64,000 nucleotides of DNA from positions 1-64,000 of the forward strand of contig NZ_QDDR01000015.1 of assembly GCF_003075525.1 (NCBI RefSeq), written 5' to 3'. The translations under genes and the position numbers were made by a program. The notes beneath the pieces are model-generated. The model saw only the letters and a program-made list of their open reading frames with translations, ran no database searches and was not told where the DNA came from. Positions 37,912 to 46,779 of the stretch are shown here, piece after piece; within the stretch, counting starts at the first letter, position 1, and every line of letters starts with the position of its first letter. This DNA comes from Pararhodobacter aggregans. Lineage in GTDB: Bacteria > Pseudomonadota > Alphaproteobacteria > Rhodobacterales > Rhodobacteraceae.

Positions 37912-39456
37912 TCAGCCGAACGCGTCCGGCTCGCTGGCCTTGCGCTGCGCCACATAGCTCTCCAGCGCCTCGGCAATCGCCGGGTCCAGCGTCGGGGCCT
38001 GGAAATCGCGCAGGAGTTTCTTCACCCGCTGGTTGGCCAGCGTCGCCGAATCGCGGGCGCCTTCTTCCTCCCAGGTCTCGTAGGGTTTGTAATCCAGCAC
38101 ATCGGTCCGCCAGAAGGCCGTCTTGAAATTCGACTGCGTGTGCTGGCAGCCGAGGTAATGCCCGCCCGGACCCACCTCGCGGATCGCGTCCATGGCCTGG
38201 CCGTTCTCGTCCATCGAGACGCCCTTGGCCAGATGGTGCAGCGTGCCCAGCTGGTCGGCGTCCAGCACGAATTTCTCGTAGGACGAGACCAGCCCGCCTT
38301 CGAGCCAGCCGCAGGCGTGGAGCATGAAGTTGACCCCCGCCAGCAGCGCCATGTTCAGCGAATTCGCGGTCTCGTAGGCCGCCTGCGCGTCGGGGAGTTT
38401 CGAGCCGCAGAAAGCCCCGCCCGACCGGTAGGGCAGCCCCATGCGACGCGCCAGTTGCCCCGCGCCATAGGTGATATGCGCGGCTTCCGGCGTGCCGAAG
38501 GTCGGCGCGCCCGAGTTCATGTCGATCGAGGTGACGAAGGCCCCGAAGATCACCGGCGCGCCCTTGCGGATCAGCTGGCTGTAGGCGACGCCGGCCAGAA
38601 CCTCGGCCAGAACCTGGGTCAGGGTGCCCGCGACCGTCACCGGCGCCATGGCGCCGCCGACGATGAAGGGCGAGATGATCGCGGCCTGATTGTGCTTGGC
38701 GTAGACCTCCAGCGCGCCCATCATCGTGCTGTCGAAGGTCAGCGGCGAGTTGATGTTGATGAGCGAGGTCATCACCGTGTTCTGGTCGACGAAATCCTCG
38801 CCGAACAGGATCTTCGACATGGTGACCGAATCCTCGGCCCGCACGGGTTCGGTGACCGAGCCCATATAGGGCTTGTCCGAGAGGGTCATGTGCGCGAGCA
38901 GCATGTCGAGATGGCGCTTGTTCACCGCCACATCCGTGGGTTCGCAAACCGTGCCGCCCGAATGGTGCAGCCATTTCGACATGTAGCCGAGCTTCACGAA
39001 ATTGCGGAAATCTTCCATCGTGGCATAGCGGCGCCCGCCCTCGTTGTCGCGCACGAAGGGAGGGCCGTAGACCGGCGCCAGCACCAGCCCCTTGCCGCCG
39101 ATCACCACGTTGCGCTCGGGATTGCGGGCGTGCTGGGTGAAGGTCGAGGGCGCGGTCTTGCAGAGTTCCCGGGCAAGGCCGCGCGGGATATGCACGCGCT
39201 CGCCCCGGACATCGGCCCCCGCCTCGCGCCAGAGCTGCAGCGCCGCCGGGTTCTCGACGAAGTTGACGCCGATCTCCTCGAGCACGGTATCGGCGTTCCA
39301 TTCGATGATCTCGAGCGCTTCCTCGTTGAGGATCTCGAAATTCGGAATGTTGCGGGTGATGAACTTCGCGGTGTCCATCGACACGGCGGTCCGCTCGGCC
39401 CGACGCGCGGCACCGCCGCCACCCCGCACCCGACGCTCGGTCCTGACATCGTTCAT
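37912..39456 (-). CDS. MttB-family methyltransferase (non-pyrrolysine)
   Basis: A 514-residue protein of the trimethylamine methyltransferase (MttB) superfamily. Typical segments are EEIGVNFVENPAALQLWREAGADV, FTQHARNPERNVVIGG, and GAFVTSIDMNSGAPTFGTPEAAH. The frame has no in-frame amber, so it is the pyrrolysine-free type that in other bacteria demethylates glycine betaine or related compounds. A corrinoid partner or RamA-type activator is not in the window. Nearby choline-dehydrogenase-like and M20 genes hint at quaternary-amine use. The N-terminal 25 residues are Arg/Gly-rich. Confidence 0.9.
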   Translation of the reverse strand: MNDVRTERRVRGGGGAARRAERTAVSMDTAKFITRNIPNFEILNEEALEIIEWNADTVLEEIGVNFVENPAALQLWREAGADVRGERVHIPRGLARELCKTAPSTFTQHARNPERNVVIGGKGLVLAPVYGPPFVRDNEGGRRYATMEDFRNFVKLGYMSKWLHHSGGTVCEPTDVAVNKRHLDMLLAHMTLSDKPYMGSVTEPVRAEDSVTMSKILFGEDFVDQNTVMTSLININSPLTFDSTMMGALEVYAKHNQAAIISPFIVGGAMAPVTVAGTLTQVLAEVLAGVAYSQLIRKGAPVIFGAFVTSIDMNSGAPTFGTPEAAHITYGAGQLARRMGLPYRSGGAFCGSKLPDAQAAYETANSLNMALLAGVNFMLHACGWLEGGLVSSYEKFVLDADQLGTLHHLAKGVSMDENGQAMDAIREVGPGGHYLGCQHTQSNFKTAFWRTDVLDYKPYETWEEEGARDSATLANQRVKKLLRDFQAPTLDPAIAEALESYVAQRKASEPDAFG

Positions 39457-39552
39457 CGCAATAGCTCCCCGCAGATGGTCTGAGGCGAGGAATAGGCCGT
39501 GGGCCTGTCAGCGGCTGGGCCGGAAGCGCCGTCTGGCGGCGAAAGGCGACAT

Positions 39553-39822
39553 TCAGCGGCGCCGGTTGGCGCGCAGGAGCCTCTGCCAGAGGGTGCCGCC
39601 GAAAAGCTTGACGCCGAGGATGAAGTACAGCGCGATCAGCGCGAAGAGCACCAGCGCCGGGGTGCCGGACAGGGCAAAGCCGCTCTCGGTCAGGTTGCCG
39701 GTGAAGCGGGCGACCAGATAGCCCAGAACGATGAAGGCGGTGAAGAAATCGAGAATCGCGGCCAGGATGATGCGCCAGGTGGCGGGCGCGGAACTGGTTT
39801 CGGGGGTTGGATTGTCGCTCAT
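39553..39822 (-). CDS. Small membrane protein, weakly RDD-like
   Basis: An 89-residue protein with a polar, Pro/Ser/Thr-rich N-terminus, two hydrophobic segments (IILAAILDFFTAFIVLGYLVARF and TPALVLFALIALYFILGVKLFGG) and a basic tail (LLRANRRR). The Asp inside the first helix and the GGTLWQRLL ending recall the RDD family, but it is too short for a confident match. It lies 96 bases before the MttB-family gene and is divergent from the M20 gene. Function unknown. Confidence 0.7.
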   Translation of the reverse strand: MSDNPTPETSSAPATWRIILAAILDFFTAFIVLGYLVARFTGNLTESGFALSGTPALVLFALIALYFILGVKLFGGTLWQRLLRANRRR

Positions 39823-39903
39823 GCGGGTCTCCGTGCTGCCGGGCGAGTATAGCCAAGCCGCGCGGGGGCGGCTAGCCTTGTCGCGGCAGCGGAAAGGACC
39901 CTC

Positions 39904-40068
39904 ATGAGCAGAGAAACGGCCATCGCGGCGGCGCAGGATCAGGCGGACAGCGGGGTATTCCGGACAGCGGGGTATTCGCGGCGGCGCTGGCGGCGCTGGT
40001 GGCGATCCCGTCGGAAAGCCAGGTGCCGGGGGCGCAAGGGGCGCTCAACGCCTATCTGGCAGCGCTGA
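39904..40068 (+). other. Frameshifted 5' part of the M20 peptidase gene
   Basis: ATG 39904 has a good ribosome binding site (AAAGGA five bases upstream) and encodes MSRETAIAAAQDQADSGVF. A 17-bp tandem duplication then shifts the frame, and reading ends at TGA 40066-40068. Without the second copy this frame would continue through AAALAALVAIPSES into the M20 protein. It is most likely the true gene start. Confidence 0.75.
39944..39977 (+). repeat. 17-bp perfect tandem duplication at the M20 gene 5' end
   Basis: CGGACAGCGGGGTATTC occurs twice, back to back (39944-39960 and 39961-39977). Since 17 is not a multiple of three it breaks the reading frame. Removing one copy joins ATG 39904 in frame to the M20 coding region. 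Confidence 0.95.
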
Positions 40069-41324
40069 GGGACCGGCTCTCTCTGCTGGGCTTCGACTGC
40101 CGGGTGCTGGCCAATCCCCAGCCCGGCGCCCCGCCCCTGCTGCTGGCCCGGCGGATCGAGGATCCCTCGCTGCCGAGCGTGCTGAGCTACGGGCATGGCG
40201 ATGTCACCCATGGCCAGGCCGCGGACTGGGCCGAGGGGCGCGCGCCCTTCGTGCTCAGGGCCGAAGGCGAGCGGCTTTACGGCCGGGGCGCCGCGGACAA
40301 CAAGGCGCAGCATCTCATCAACCTGATGGCGCTCGACGCGGTGCTGGCGGTGCGCGGGCGGCTCGGCTTCAACATGGTGCTGCTTCTGGAAATGGCCGAG
40401 GAGATCGGCTCGCCGGGCCTCGCCGCGCTGGCCGAGGCCGAGCGCGCGGCGCTGAAGGCCGATGTCTTCATCGCCTCGGACGGGCCAAGGCTGCAGCCCG
40501 GGGTGCCGACCATGTTCATGGGCGCGCGGGGCGTCCTGAATTTCGACCTTTCGGTGCGGCTGCGCGACGGGGCGCATCATTCGGGCAATTGGGGCGGGCT
40601 GCTGGCCGATCCGGCGATGATCCTGGCGCAGGCGCTGTCGGTCATCACCGATGCAAGGGGGCAGATCCTGGTGCCGGAATGGCGGCCCCGATCGCTGACC
40701 GGGAGCGTGCGGGCGGCGCTGGCCGGGCTGCCGGTCGAGGAGCCGGAGGGCCCGGCGCTGGACCTCGACTGGGGCGAGGCCTCGCTCAGCCCGGCCGAGC
40801 GGGTCTTCGGCTGGAACTCCTTTGCCGTGCTGGCGATGAAAGCAGGCGTGCCCGAGGCGCCGCAGAACGCGATTTCCGGCGCGGCGCGGGCCAGCTGCCA
40901 GCTGCGTTTCGTGGTCGGCACCGAGCCCGAGGCGGTTCTGCCCGCGCTGCGCCGCCACCTCGACGCCCGGGGATTCGAGCGGGTGAGGATCGAGGGCGGC
41001 GAGGCCTCTTTCGCCGCCACCCGCCTTGACCCCGAGGCGCCCTGGGCGCGCTTCGTGCATCAGTCGCTGACCCGTACCGCGGGCCGGGCGCCGCATGTGC
41101 TGCCCAATCTCGGCGGCTCGCTGCCCAATGACATCTTCGCCGGGATCCTCGGCCTGCCGACGATCTGGATCCCGCATTCCTACCGCGCCTGCAACCAGCA
41201 CGCGCCGGACGAACACGTGCTGATGCCGCTCTGCCGAGAGGCGCTGGGGCTGATGGCGGGGCTGTGGTGGGACATCGGCGACGGGAGCGGCTTGCCGGAG
41301 GGGCGCGCGGGCACGGCAGGTTGA
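39999..41324 (+). CDS. M20-family metallopeptidase, 5' end disrupted by frameshift
   Basis: A 441-residue open frame encoding most of an M20/dipeptidase-type metallohydrolase. Metal-site motifs are SYGHGDV (first His), GRGAADNKAQHL (bridging Asp) and EMAEEIGSPGL (catalytic Glu pair). The dimerisation domain includes GARGVLNFDLSVRL. It ends with IPHSYRACNQHAPDEHVL, where the His pair matches the last metal ligand. The best in-frame start now left is GTG 39999, which lacks a ribosome binding site and drops about 26 N-terminal residues compared with a restored gene from ATG 39904. It may be a pseudogene, a recent mutant or a sequencing artefact. Confidence 0.85.
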   Translation: MAIPSESQVPGAQGALNAYLAALRDRLSLLGFDCRVLANPQPGAPPLLLARRIEDPSLPSVLSYGHGDVTHGQAADWAEGRAPFVLRAEGERLYGRGAADNKAQHLINLMALDAVLAVRGRLGFNMVLLLEMAEEIGSPGLAALAEAERAALKADVFIASDGPRLQPGVPTMFMGARGVLNFDLSVRLRDGAHHSGNWGGLLADPAMILAQALSVITDARGQILVPEWRPRSLTGSVRAALAGLPVEEPEGPALDLDWGEASLSPAERVFGWNSFAVLAMKAGVPEAPQNAISGAARASCQLRFVVGTEPEAVLPALRRHLDARGFERVRIEGGEASFAATRLDPEAPWARFVHQSLTRTAGRAPHVLPNLGGSLPNDIFAGILGLPTIWIPHSYRACNQHAPDEHVLMPLCREALGLMAGLWWDIGDGSGLPEGRAGTAG

Positions 41325-41350
41325 AAGCCCATCCCGCGGGCGCCTGCGGT

Positions 41351-41434
41351 GGTGCGTGCGAGCACGCACCCTACGGGAGAGTCGCGTTGACGGAGAGGGG
41401 CCCGCCCTGCGTAGGGTGCGTGCTTGCACGCACC
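41351..41434. repeat. Two GTAGGGTGCGTGC palindromes upstream of guaA
   Basis: GGTGCGTGCGAGCACGCACCCTAC (41351-41374) and GTAGGGTGCGTGCTTGCACGCACC (41411-41434) are oppositely oriented members of the family clustered at 37670-37900. They fill most of the 206-base gap between the M20 gene and guaA. Confidence 0.85.
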
Positions 41435-41530
41435 GATATGGCGCCCTGAAAATCCCCCTTCCCGCCCTGTACCGCCGCCTTCCCGCATTGTTCTCTTGCG
41501 AAGCCTTCGGCGCGCGCCTAAAGGCTGGCC

Positions 41531-43114
41531 ATGACCCAGCAAAGCCCCCTTTCCGGCCACCAGCGCCTTCTCATCATCGACTTCGGGTCCCAGGTGACGC
41601 AGCTGATCGCGCGGCGCCTCAGGGAGCTGAATGTCTATTGCGAAATCCACCCCTACCAGAAGGTGACCGACGCCTTCCTGAAGGACTTCGCCCCGAAGGC
41701 GATCATCTTCTCGGGCGGGCCGGACAGCGTGACGCGCGAGGGCTCGCCCCGCCCGCCGAAGGCCGCCTATGACCTGGGCGTGCCGATCCTCGGCATCTGC
41801 TACGGCCAGCAGGTGATGATGCAGGATCTGGGCGGCCGGGTCGAAGCGGGCCAGAGCCATACCGCCGAATTCGGCCGGGCCTATGTGAAGCCGACCACGC
41901 TGAAGACCGACCTCTTCAACGGCTGGTTCATGGACCCTTCGGGGCGTGAGCAAGTCTGGATGAGCCACGGCGACCACGTGGCCGAGCTGGCCCCCGGCTT
42001 CGAGGTCTACGGCACCTCGCCCGGCGCGCCCTTCGCCATGACCGCGGACCTGTCGCGCCGCTTCTACGCCGTGCAGTTCCACCCGGAAGTCCACCACACG
42101 CCGAACGGCGCCACGCTCTACGAGAATTTCGTGAAGCTGGCGGGCTTCACCGGCGACTGGACCATGGGCGCCTACCGCGAGGAGATGATCGCCAAGATCC
42201 GCGCCCAGGTCGGCGACAGACAGGTGATCTGCGCGCTGTCGGGGGGCGTGGATTCGTCGGTGACGGGCATCCTGCTGCACGAGGCGATCGGCGATCAGCT
42301 GACCTGCGTTTTCGTCGATCACGGGTTGCTGCGGCTGAACGAGGCCGAGCAGGTCGTCGCCATGTTCCGCGACAATTACAACCTGAACCTGATCCACGCC
42401 GATGAGAGCGATCTGTTCCTCGGCGCGCTGGAAGGCGTCTCCGACCCCGAGGTGAAGCGCAAGACCATCGGCAAGCTGTTCATCGACGTGTTCCAGAAAT
42501 ACGCGGATCAGATCGAGGGCGCCGAGTTCCTGGCCCAGGGCACGCTCTATCCGGATGTGATTGAATCGGTGAGCTTTTCGGGCGGCCCCTCGGTCACCAT
42601 CAAGTCGCACCACAACGTCGGCGGCCTGCCCGAGAAGATGGGGCTGAAGCTGGTCGAACCCTTGCGCGAACTCTTCAAGGACGAGGTCCGCGCGCTGGGG
42701 CATGAACTGGGCCTGCCGGCCTCGTTCATCGGCCGGCATCCCTTCCCGGGGCCGGGCCTCGCGATCCGCTGCCCGGGCGAGATCACCCGAGAGAAGCTGG
42801 ACATCCTGCGCAAGGCCGATGCGATCTATATCGACCAGATCCGCAAGCATGGCCTCTATGACGAGATCTGGCAGGCCTTCGCCGCCATCCTGCCGATGCG
42901 CACGGTGGGCGTGATGGGCGACGGGCGGACCTATGATTACGCGCTGGCCCTTCGCGCCGTGACTTCAGTCGACGGGATGACGGCGGATTACTACCCCTTC
43001 ACGCATGAATTCCTGGGCGAGACCTCGACCCGGATCATCAACGAGGTGCACGGGGTCAACCGCGTCTTCTACGATTGCACCTCGAAACCGCCGGGGACCA
43101 TCGAACTGGAATGA
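41531..43114 (+). CDS. guaA: GMP synthase (glutamine-hydrolysing)
   Basis: A 527-residue enzyme converting XMP to GMP with glutamine as nitrogen donor. The class I amidotransferase domain has [20 protein letters not shown], the nucleophile in GICYGQQVM and the His/Glu of [12 protein letters not shown]. The ATP pyrophosphatase P-loop is [10 protein letters not shown] (about residue 235). The dimerisation domain ends with the conserved [11 protein letters not shown]. Length is standard. It is followed by a clear terminator. Repeats occupy its upstream region. Confidence 0.97.
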   Translation: MTQQSPLSGHQRLLIIDFGSQVTQLIARRLRELNVYCEIHPYQKVTDAFLKDFAPKAIIFSGGPDSVTREGSPRPPKAAYDLGVPILGICYGQQVMMQDLGGRVEAGQSHTAEFGRAYVKPTTLKTDLFNGWFMDPSGREQVWMSHGDHVAELAPGFEVYGTSPGAPFAMTADLSRRFYAVQFHPEVHHTPNGATLYENFVKLAGFTGDWTMGAYREEMIAKIRAQVGDRQVICALSGGVDSSVTGILLHEAIGDQLTCVFVDHGLLRLNEAEQVVAMFRDNYNLNLIHADESDLFLGALEGVSDPEVKRKTIGKLFIDVFQKYADQIEGAEFLAQGTLYPDVIESVSFSGGPSVTIKSHHNVGGLPEKMGLKLVEPLRELFKDEVRALGHELGLPASFIGRHPFPGPGLAIRCPGEITREKLDILRKADAIYIDQIRKHGLYDEIWQAFAAILPMRTVGVMGDGRTYDYALALRAVTSVDGMTADYYPFTHEFLGETSTRIINEVHGVNRVFYDCTSKPPGTIELE

Positions 43115-43116
43115 TG

Positions 43117-43150
43117 AAAAGCCCCGCCATCGCGCGGGGCTTTTTCTTTG
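43117..43150 (+). terminator. Rho-independent terminator of guaA
   Basis: AAAAGCCCCGC (43117-43127) pairs with GCGGGGCTTTT (43134-43144) around a six-base loop, followed by TTTTTCTTT. It starts two bases after the guaA stop. Confidence 0.92.
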
Positions 43151-43164
43151 GCGGCAGGGTCCTC

Positions 43165-43192
43165 GTAGGATGGGCAATATTGCCCATCCTAC
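43165..43192. repeat. GTAGGATGGGCAATATTGCCCATCCTAC palindrome, copy 2
   Basis: An exact copy of the 28-base palindrome at 33895-33922, again between convergent genes and just after a terminator. Confidence 0.88.
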
Positions 43193-43201
43193 AGCAGCGC
43201 C

Positions 43202-45346
43202 TCACATCGGCGGCAGGGCGAAGAACATCGTCTCGCCGGAATGGTCGTCCACCCCGTCATTGTCGGTGGCGATCCACATCGTGCCGTCAGCGGTGATGGC
43301 GAGGCTCTCGACCTTGTCCAGCACATAGCCACCGGTCGCGGTCAGGTAGGGCAGCAAGTCCACCACCACCTCCGGCGTCACCACCGGCAGCGCGCCGCCC
43401 AGCGGTGCGGGCTGCAGGTCGGCCAGCGCCACGCGGGTGATCTGCTTGATCGCCGCCAGATCGCCGAGCTGGTTGTCGCGCTCGACAATGTACAGATAGC
43501 CCTCATGGGCCACGATCTCGGACAGCCCGACCCAGCCGCGTTCATGCGCCGCCAGCGGGTAATGCACCGCCGCCCAGTCGCCGGTCGCGGGCGTATAGGC
43601 CAGCAGCTTCACCATCCCCTCGGGATCGTCGCCCCATTCGCGCTGCACCGCCATCCAGAGCGTGCCGTCGACCATGGTCACCCCCTCGAAGCCGAAGCGG
43701 CGTTCCTGGGCCAGCAGCGCGTCGGGCAGCGTCACCTCCTCGGTGATCGCGCCCGAGGCATCGACGTGGTAAAGCGCGTGCGGGATCTCACGGTCGGTGC
43801 GGCCCTCGTTGGCGACCCAGAAACCGCCCTGCCCGTCCAGCGTGATGCCCTCCATGTCCATATGCGCCGCCGGGGCGCCGTCCCGGGTCACGCGGATCGC
43901 CTGCACGATGCGGGCCGGCTGCTGCGACGGGTCGATGACGAAGATCGTCGGCTGCGCGCCATAGACCGAGTCGCTGATGGCATAGAGCATCCCGTCCTCG
44001 CCCGCGACCATGCCCGAGATCGCGCCCCAGCCGGTCAGCTGGTCCATCCCGGCCGAGGTCAGTTGCGGATAGGCGGCGGGTGCCTCCTGCCATTCGTAGA
44101 CCATGACATGCGAGCGCGCCGCGCCATCGGCGCCGAGGTCGCTTTCATTGGCGGTGACGAAGAGGCCCCGCGACGGGATCGCCAGCAGCCCCTCCGGCCC
44201 GATGCCCGAGGGCAGGAGCTGGCGCAGCACCGGCGCCGCGGGATCGGTCGCGTCATAGACGCCGATCACCGAGCCGCGCTCGGAGCCGACGAAGATCATC
44301 GGCGTCTCGCCGAAGGTGGCGGCGGTCACCGATTCCAGCTCGACGCCCTTCTTGCCCGAGCGGCCCTCCGGGTAATGGCCGATCTCGACGATGGCATGTT
44401 CCAGCGAGGAGCCGCTGTCATAAACCAGCGTGCCGTCGCGGTTGAAGACCGACCAGGTGCGGCTGCCCCCGTTCCAGTCGCCCTCGTTGGCGATGGCGAC
44501 GTGGCCCGCGTCAACCCAGGTGATCGCATCGGGCTCGCGCAGGCGGGTCACGGACTGGTCGAAAACCAGCTGGCCGTCCTTGACGGTATCCACATTCTCG
44601 GCCGTCGCTTCACCGGCCGAGAAATGGCTCAGCACCGCGCCGGTGCGGTCGAGGATGACGATATGGTTGTTTTCCTGCAGCGTCAGCGCGATCTCGCCCG
44701 CGGCGTTGATCGAGACGAATTCGGGCTCGGGATCCTCGGGCGCGATGTCGGCGAGGCCGGTGACCTCGGCGCGGATCATCGCCGCGCAATCGACGGTGCC
44801 GTCGGTCAGCGGCAGGATCGCCACATAGCCCGCGGGCATCTGCGGCAGGGCGCCGTCGTTCAGTTCTTCATCCCGCTCATTCTCGATGGCGACGGCCAGG
44901 AAGCTCTGATCCGGGGCGATGGCCACGGAATCGGGCTGCCCGCCCAGATCGCAGGACGCGGTGATCGCCCGGCCCGCCACATCGAGCGTCAGGAGCGCGC
45001 CGCCGGTGGTGACGTAATCGGCCGAGGTGTTGACCGCGACATAGCCCGTGGTCCCGGCGATGGCGACCGAGGTGGGCTCACCCGCCACATCCAGCGCGCC
45101 CAGGGGCGCGGGCGCCGCGGGGTCGGTGATGTCGATGAAACCCACCGAGCCCGAGGGGCTGTCGGTATAGACCAGCGTCAGGCCGTCCTCGGTCGCGGCG
45201 ATGATCTCGGCCGAGGTTTCCTCGGCCTCGGGCAGGTTCCGCGCCACGGGGAAGGCGGCGATGCGGTTGAAATTCATCTCTTGCGCGAAGCCGGGGGTGG
45301 CGAGGATCAGCGCCAGCGCGCTCGAAGCCAGAAGGCGGGTGGGCAT
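43202..45346 (-). CDS. Exported phytase-like esterase-domain protein
   Basis: A 714-residue exported protein with signal peptide MPTRLLASSALALILATPGFA. The first half is a beta-propeller-like region with repeated strand motifs (GSVGFIDITDPAAPAPLGALDV; SVIGVYDATDPAAPVLRQLLP). The C-terminal 280 residues match the esterase-like activity of phytase family: DMEGITLDGQGGFWVANEG, RFGFEGVTMVDGTLWMAVQREWGDDPEG and KVESLAITADGTMWIATDNDGVDDHSGE. Such proteins are often alkaline phosphatase- or phytase-related, but the actual substrate is uncertain. It stands alone, divergent from the ABM gene. Confidence 0.85.
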   Translation of the reverse strand: MPTRLLASSALALILATPGFAQEMNFNRIAAFPVARNLPEAEETSAEIIAATEDGLTLVYTDSPSGSVGFIDITDPAAPAPLGALDVAGEPTSVAIAGTTGYVAVNTSADYVTTGGALLTLDVAGRAITASCDLGGQPDSVAIAPDQSFLAVAIENERDEELNDGALPQMPAGYVAILPLTDGTVDCAAMIRAEVTGLADIAPEDPEPEFVSINAAGEIALTLQENNHIVILDRTGAVLSHFSAGEATAENVDTVKDGQLVFDQSVTRLREPDAITWVDAGHVAIANEGDWNGGSRTWSVFNRDGTLVYDSGSSLEHAIVEIGHYPEGRSGKKGVELESVTAATFGETPMIFVGSERGSVIGVYDATDPAAPVLRQLLPSGIGPEGLLAIPSRGLFVTANESDLGADGAARSHVMVYEWQEAPAAYPQLTSAGMDQLTGWGAISGMVAGEDGMLYAISDSVYGAQPTIFVIDPSQQPARIVQAIRVTRDGAPAAHMDMEGITLDGQGGFWVANEGRTDREIPHALYHVDASGAITEEVTLPDALLAQERRFGFEGVTMVDGTLWMAVQREWGDDPEGMVKLLAYTPATGDWAAVHYPLAAHERGWVGLSEIVAHEGYLYIVERDNQLGDLAAIKQITRVALADLQPAPLGGALPVVTPEVVVDLLPYLTATGGYVLDKVESLAITADGTMWIATDNDGVDDHSGETMFFALPPM

Positions 45347-45450
45347 GGGGTTCTCCGACAGGACTTGAACTTGGGTCTGGCGGCATTACCTCCGGCCTGT
45401 CACAACCGCGTCTCGGTTCGATGACAGAACCATGACGGGAGGGGGCGTTC

Positions 45451-45738
45451 ATGGCGATCCAGCTGATCGGCAAATTGATCTGTGCCAGCGAAGAGCAGGC
45501 CGCCATCGTGCGGGAATACCTGCCTGAGCATGTCCGGCTGACCCGGGCAGAGCCCGGCTGCCTGCAGTTCGAGGTGACCCATGCCGGTGCAATGACCTGG
45601 ACTGTGGACGAGCTGTTCGCCGACCGCGCAGCCTTCGAGGCGCATCAGGCGCGGACCCGGGCCTCGGCCTGGGGGGAACGGACGCTGGGCATCGCCCGCG
45701 AATACGAGATCCGCGACACGCTGGCCGGCGCGGCCTGA
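45451..45738 (+). CDS. Antibiotic biosynthesis monooxygenase (ABM) family protein
   Basis: A 95-residue dimeric alpha/beta-barrel protein of the ABM/YgiN type. Its hallmark is the string REYLPEHVRLTRAEPGCLQFEVTHAG, followed by VDELFADRAAFEAHQART. Family members are cofactor-free quinol monooxygenases or stress proteins; the substrate here is unknown. ATG 45451 is preceded by GGGAGGGGG. It converges with hypE, only three bases away, with no visible terminator between. Confidence 0.88.
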   Translation: MAIQLIGKLICASEEQAAIVREYLPEHVRLTRAEPGCLQFEVTHAGAMTWTVDELFADRAAFEAHQARTRASAWGERTLGIAREYEIRDTLAGAA

Positions 45739-45741
45739 GCC

Positions 45742-46779
45742 TCAGCAGATCCGGGGCAGCTGTTCGCCCACCAGCATGTCGACAATCCGCGTGCCGCCGA
45801 AGGCGGTGCGCAGGGTGACGGGGACGTGGGCTTTCGGGACGGCACGACCGATGATGCAGGCGCCCTGCCCCTCCGGCATGGCCCGCATGGCGGCGAGCGC
45901 GGCCTGAGCTTCGGCTTCCGGGACGAAGACCACGAGGGTGCCCTCATTGGCCAGATAGAGCGGGTCGAGGCCCAGGATCTCGCAGACGCCCTTCACCTCG
46001 GGCCTGAGCGGCAGCGCGATCTCGTCCAGTTCCACCGAGCAGCCCGCGGCCTCGGCCATCTCGTTCAGCGTCGAGGCGAGGCCGCCGCGGGTCGCGTCCC
46101 GTGCGGCTTTGGTGCCCGGCGCGGCGGCGATCAGCGCCTCCATCAGATGGCCCAGCGACTGGCAGTCGGACTCGAGGTCGGTGGACAGCATCAGGTCGCC
46201 CCGCGCCGCGAGGATCGCCGCGCCGTGGTCGCCCAGCACATGGTTGACGATGGCCACATCCCCCGGCCGGATGGACCGCGCGTCAAGGTCGCGGCCGGGC
46301 GGGATCACCCCCACCCCGGCGGTGGTGATATAGACCGTATCGCAGGCGCCCCGGTTGACCACCTTGGTATCTCCGGTGACGATGCGGACGCCCGCCTTCG
46401 CCGCCTCGCGCGCCATCGAGGCGACCAGCCGGCGCAGCAGCGCCACCTCGCAGCCCTCCTCGATGATGAAGCTGGCCGACAGCCAGAGCGGTTTGGCGCC
46501 GCCGACCGCCAGGTCATTGACCGTGCCGCAGACGGCGATCTTGCCGATGTCGCCGCCGGGGAATTCGACCGGGGTCACGACGAAGCTGTCGGTGGTGAAG
46601 GCCAGCCGCGCGCCCGGCTCCTGCAAGCGGGCGTCCATCAGCCGCGCCTGATCCTCCATCCCCGGGGGATTGAAAACGCTGGTGAAAACGCTCTCGATCA
46701 GGTCGCGCATCGCCTTGCCGCCGCCGCCATGGGCAAGCGTCACGCGCTGGTCGCGGAGGGGCATGATCGTGTCTTTCAT
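45742..46779 (-). CDS. hypE: Hydrogenase maturation protein HypE
   Basis: A 345-residue PurM-like ATPase that dehydrates the thiocarbamate on its C-terminal Cys to thiocyanate, making the CN ligands of the NiFe site together with HypF. The C-terminus is PRIC, the required motif. The N-terminal LAHGGGGKAMRDLIES and the ATP-binding TVNDLAVGGAKPLWLSASFIIEEG, VTGDTKVV and DATRGGLASTLNE are visible. The ATG overlaps the hypD stop by four bases. It is the last gene of the cluster. Confidence 0.97.
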   Translation of the reverse strand: MKDTIMPLRDQRVTLAHGGGGKAMRDLIESVFTSVFNPPGMEDQARLMDARLQEPGARLAFTTDSFVVTPVEFPGGDIGKIAVCGTVNDLAVGGAKPLWLSASFIIEEGCEVALLRRLVASMAREAAKAGVRIVTGDTKVVNRGACDTVYITTAGVGVIPPGRDLDARSIRPGDVAIVNHVLGDHGAAILAARGDLMLSTDLESDCQSLGHLMEALIAAAPGTKAARDATRGGLASTLNEMAEAAGCSVELDEIALPLRPEVKGVCEILGLDPLYLANEGTLVVFVPEAEAQAALAAMRAMPEGQGACIIGRAVPKAHVPVTLRTAFGGTRIVDMLVGEQLPRIC

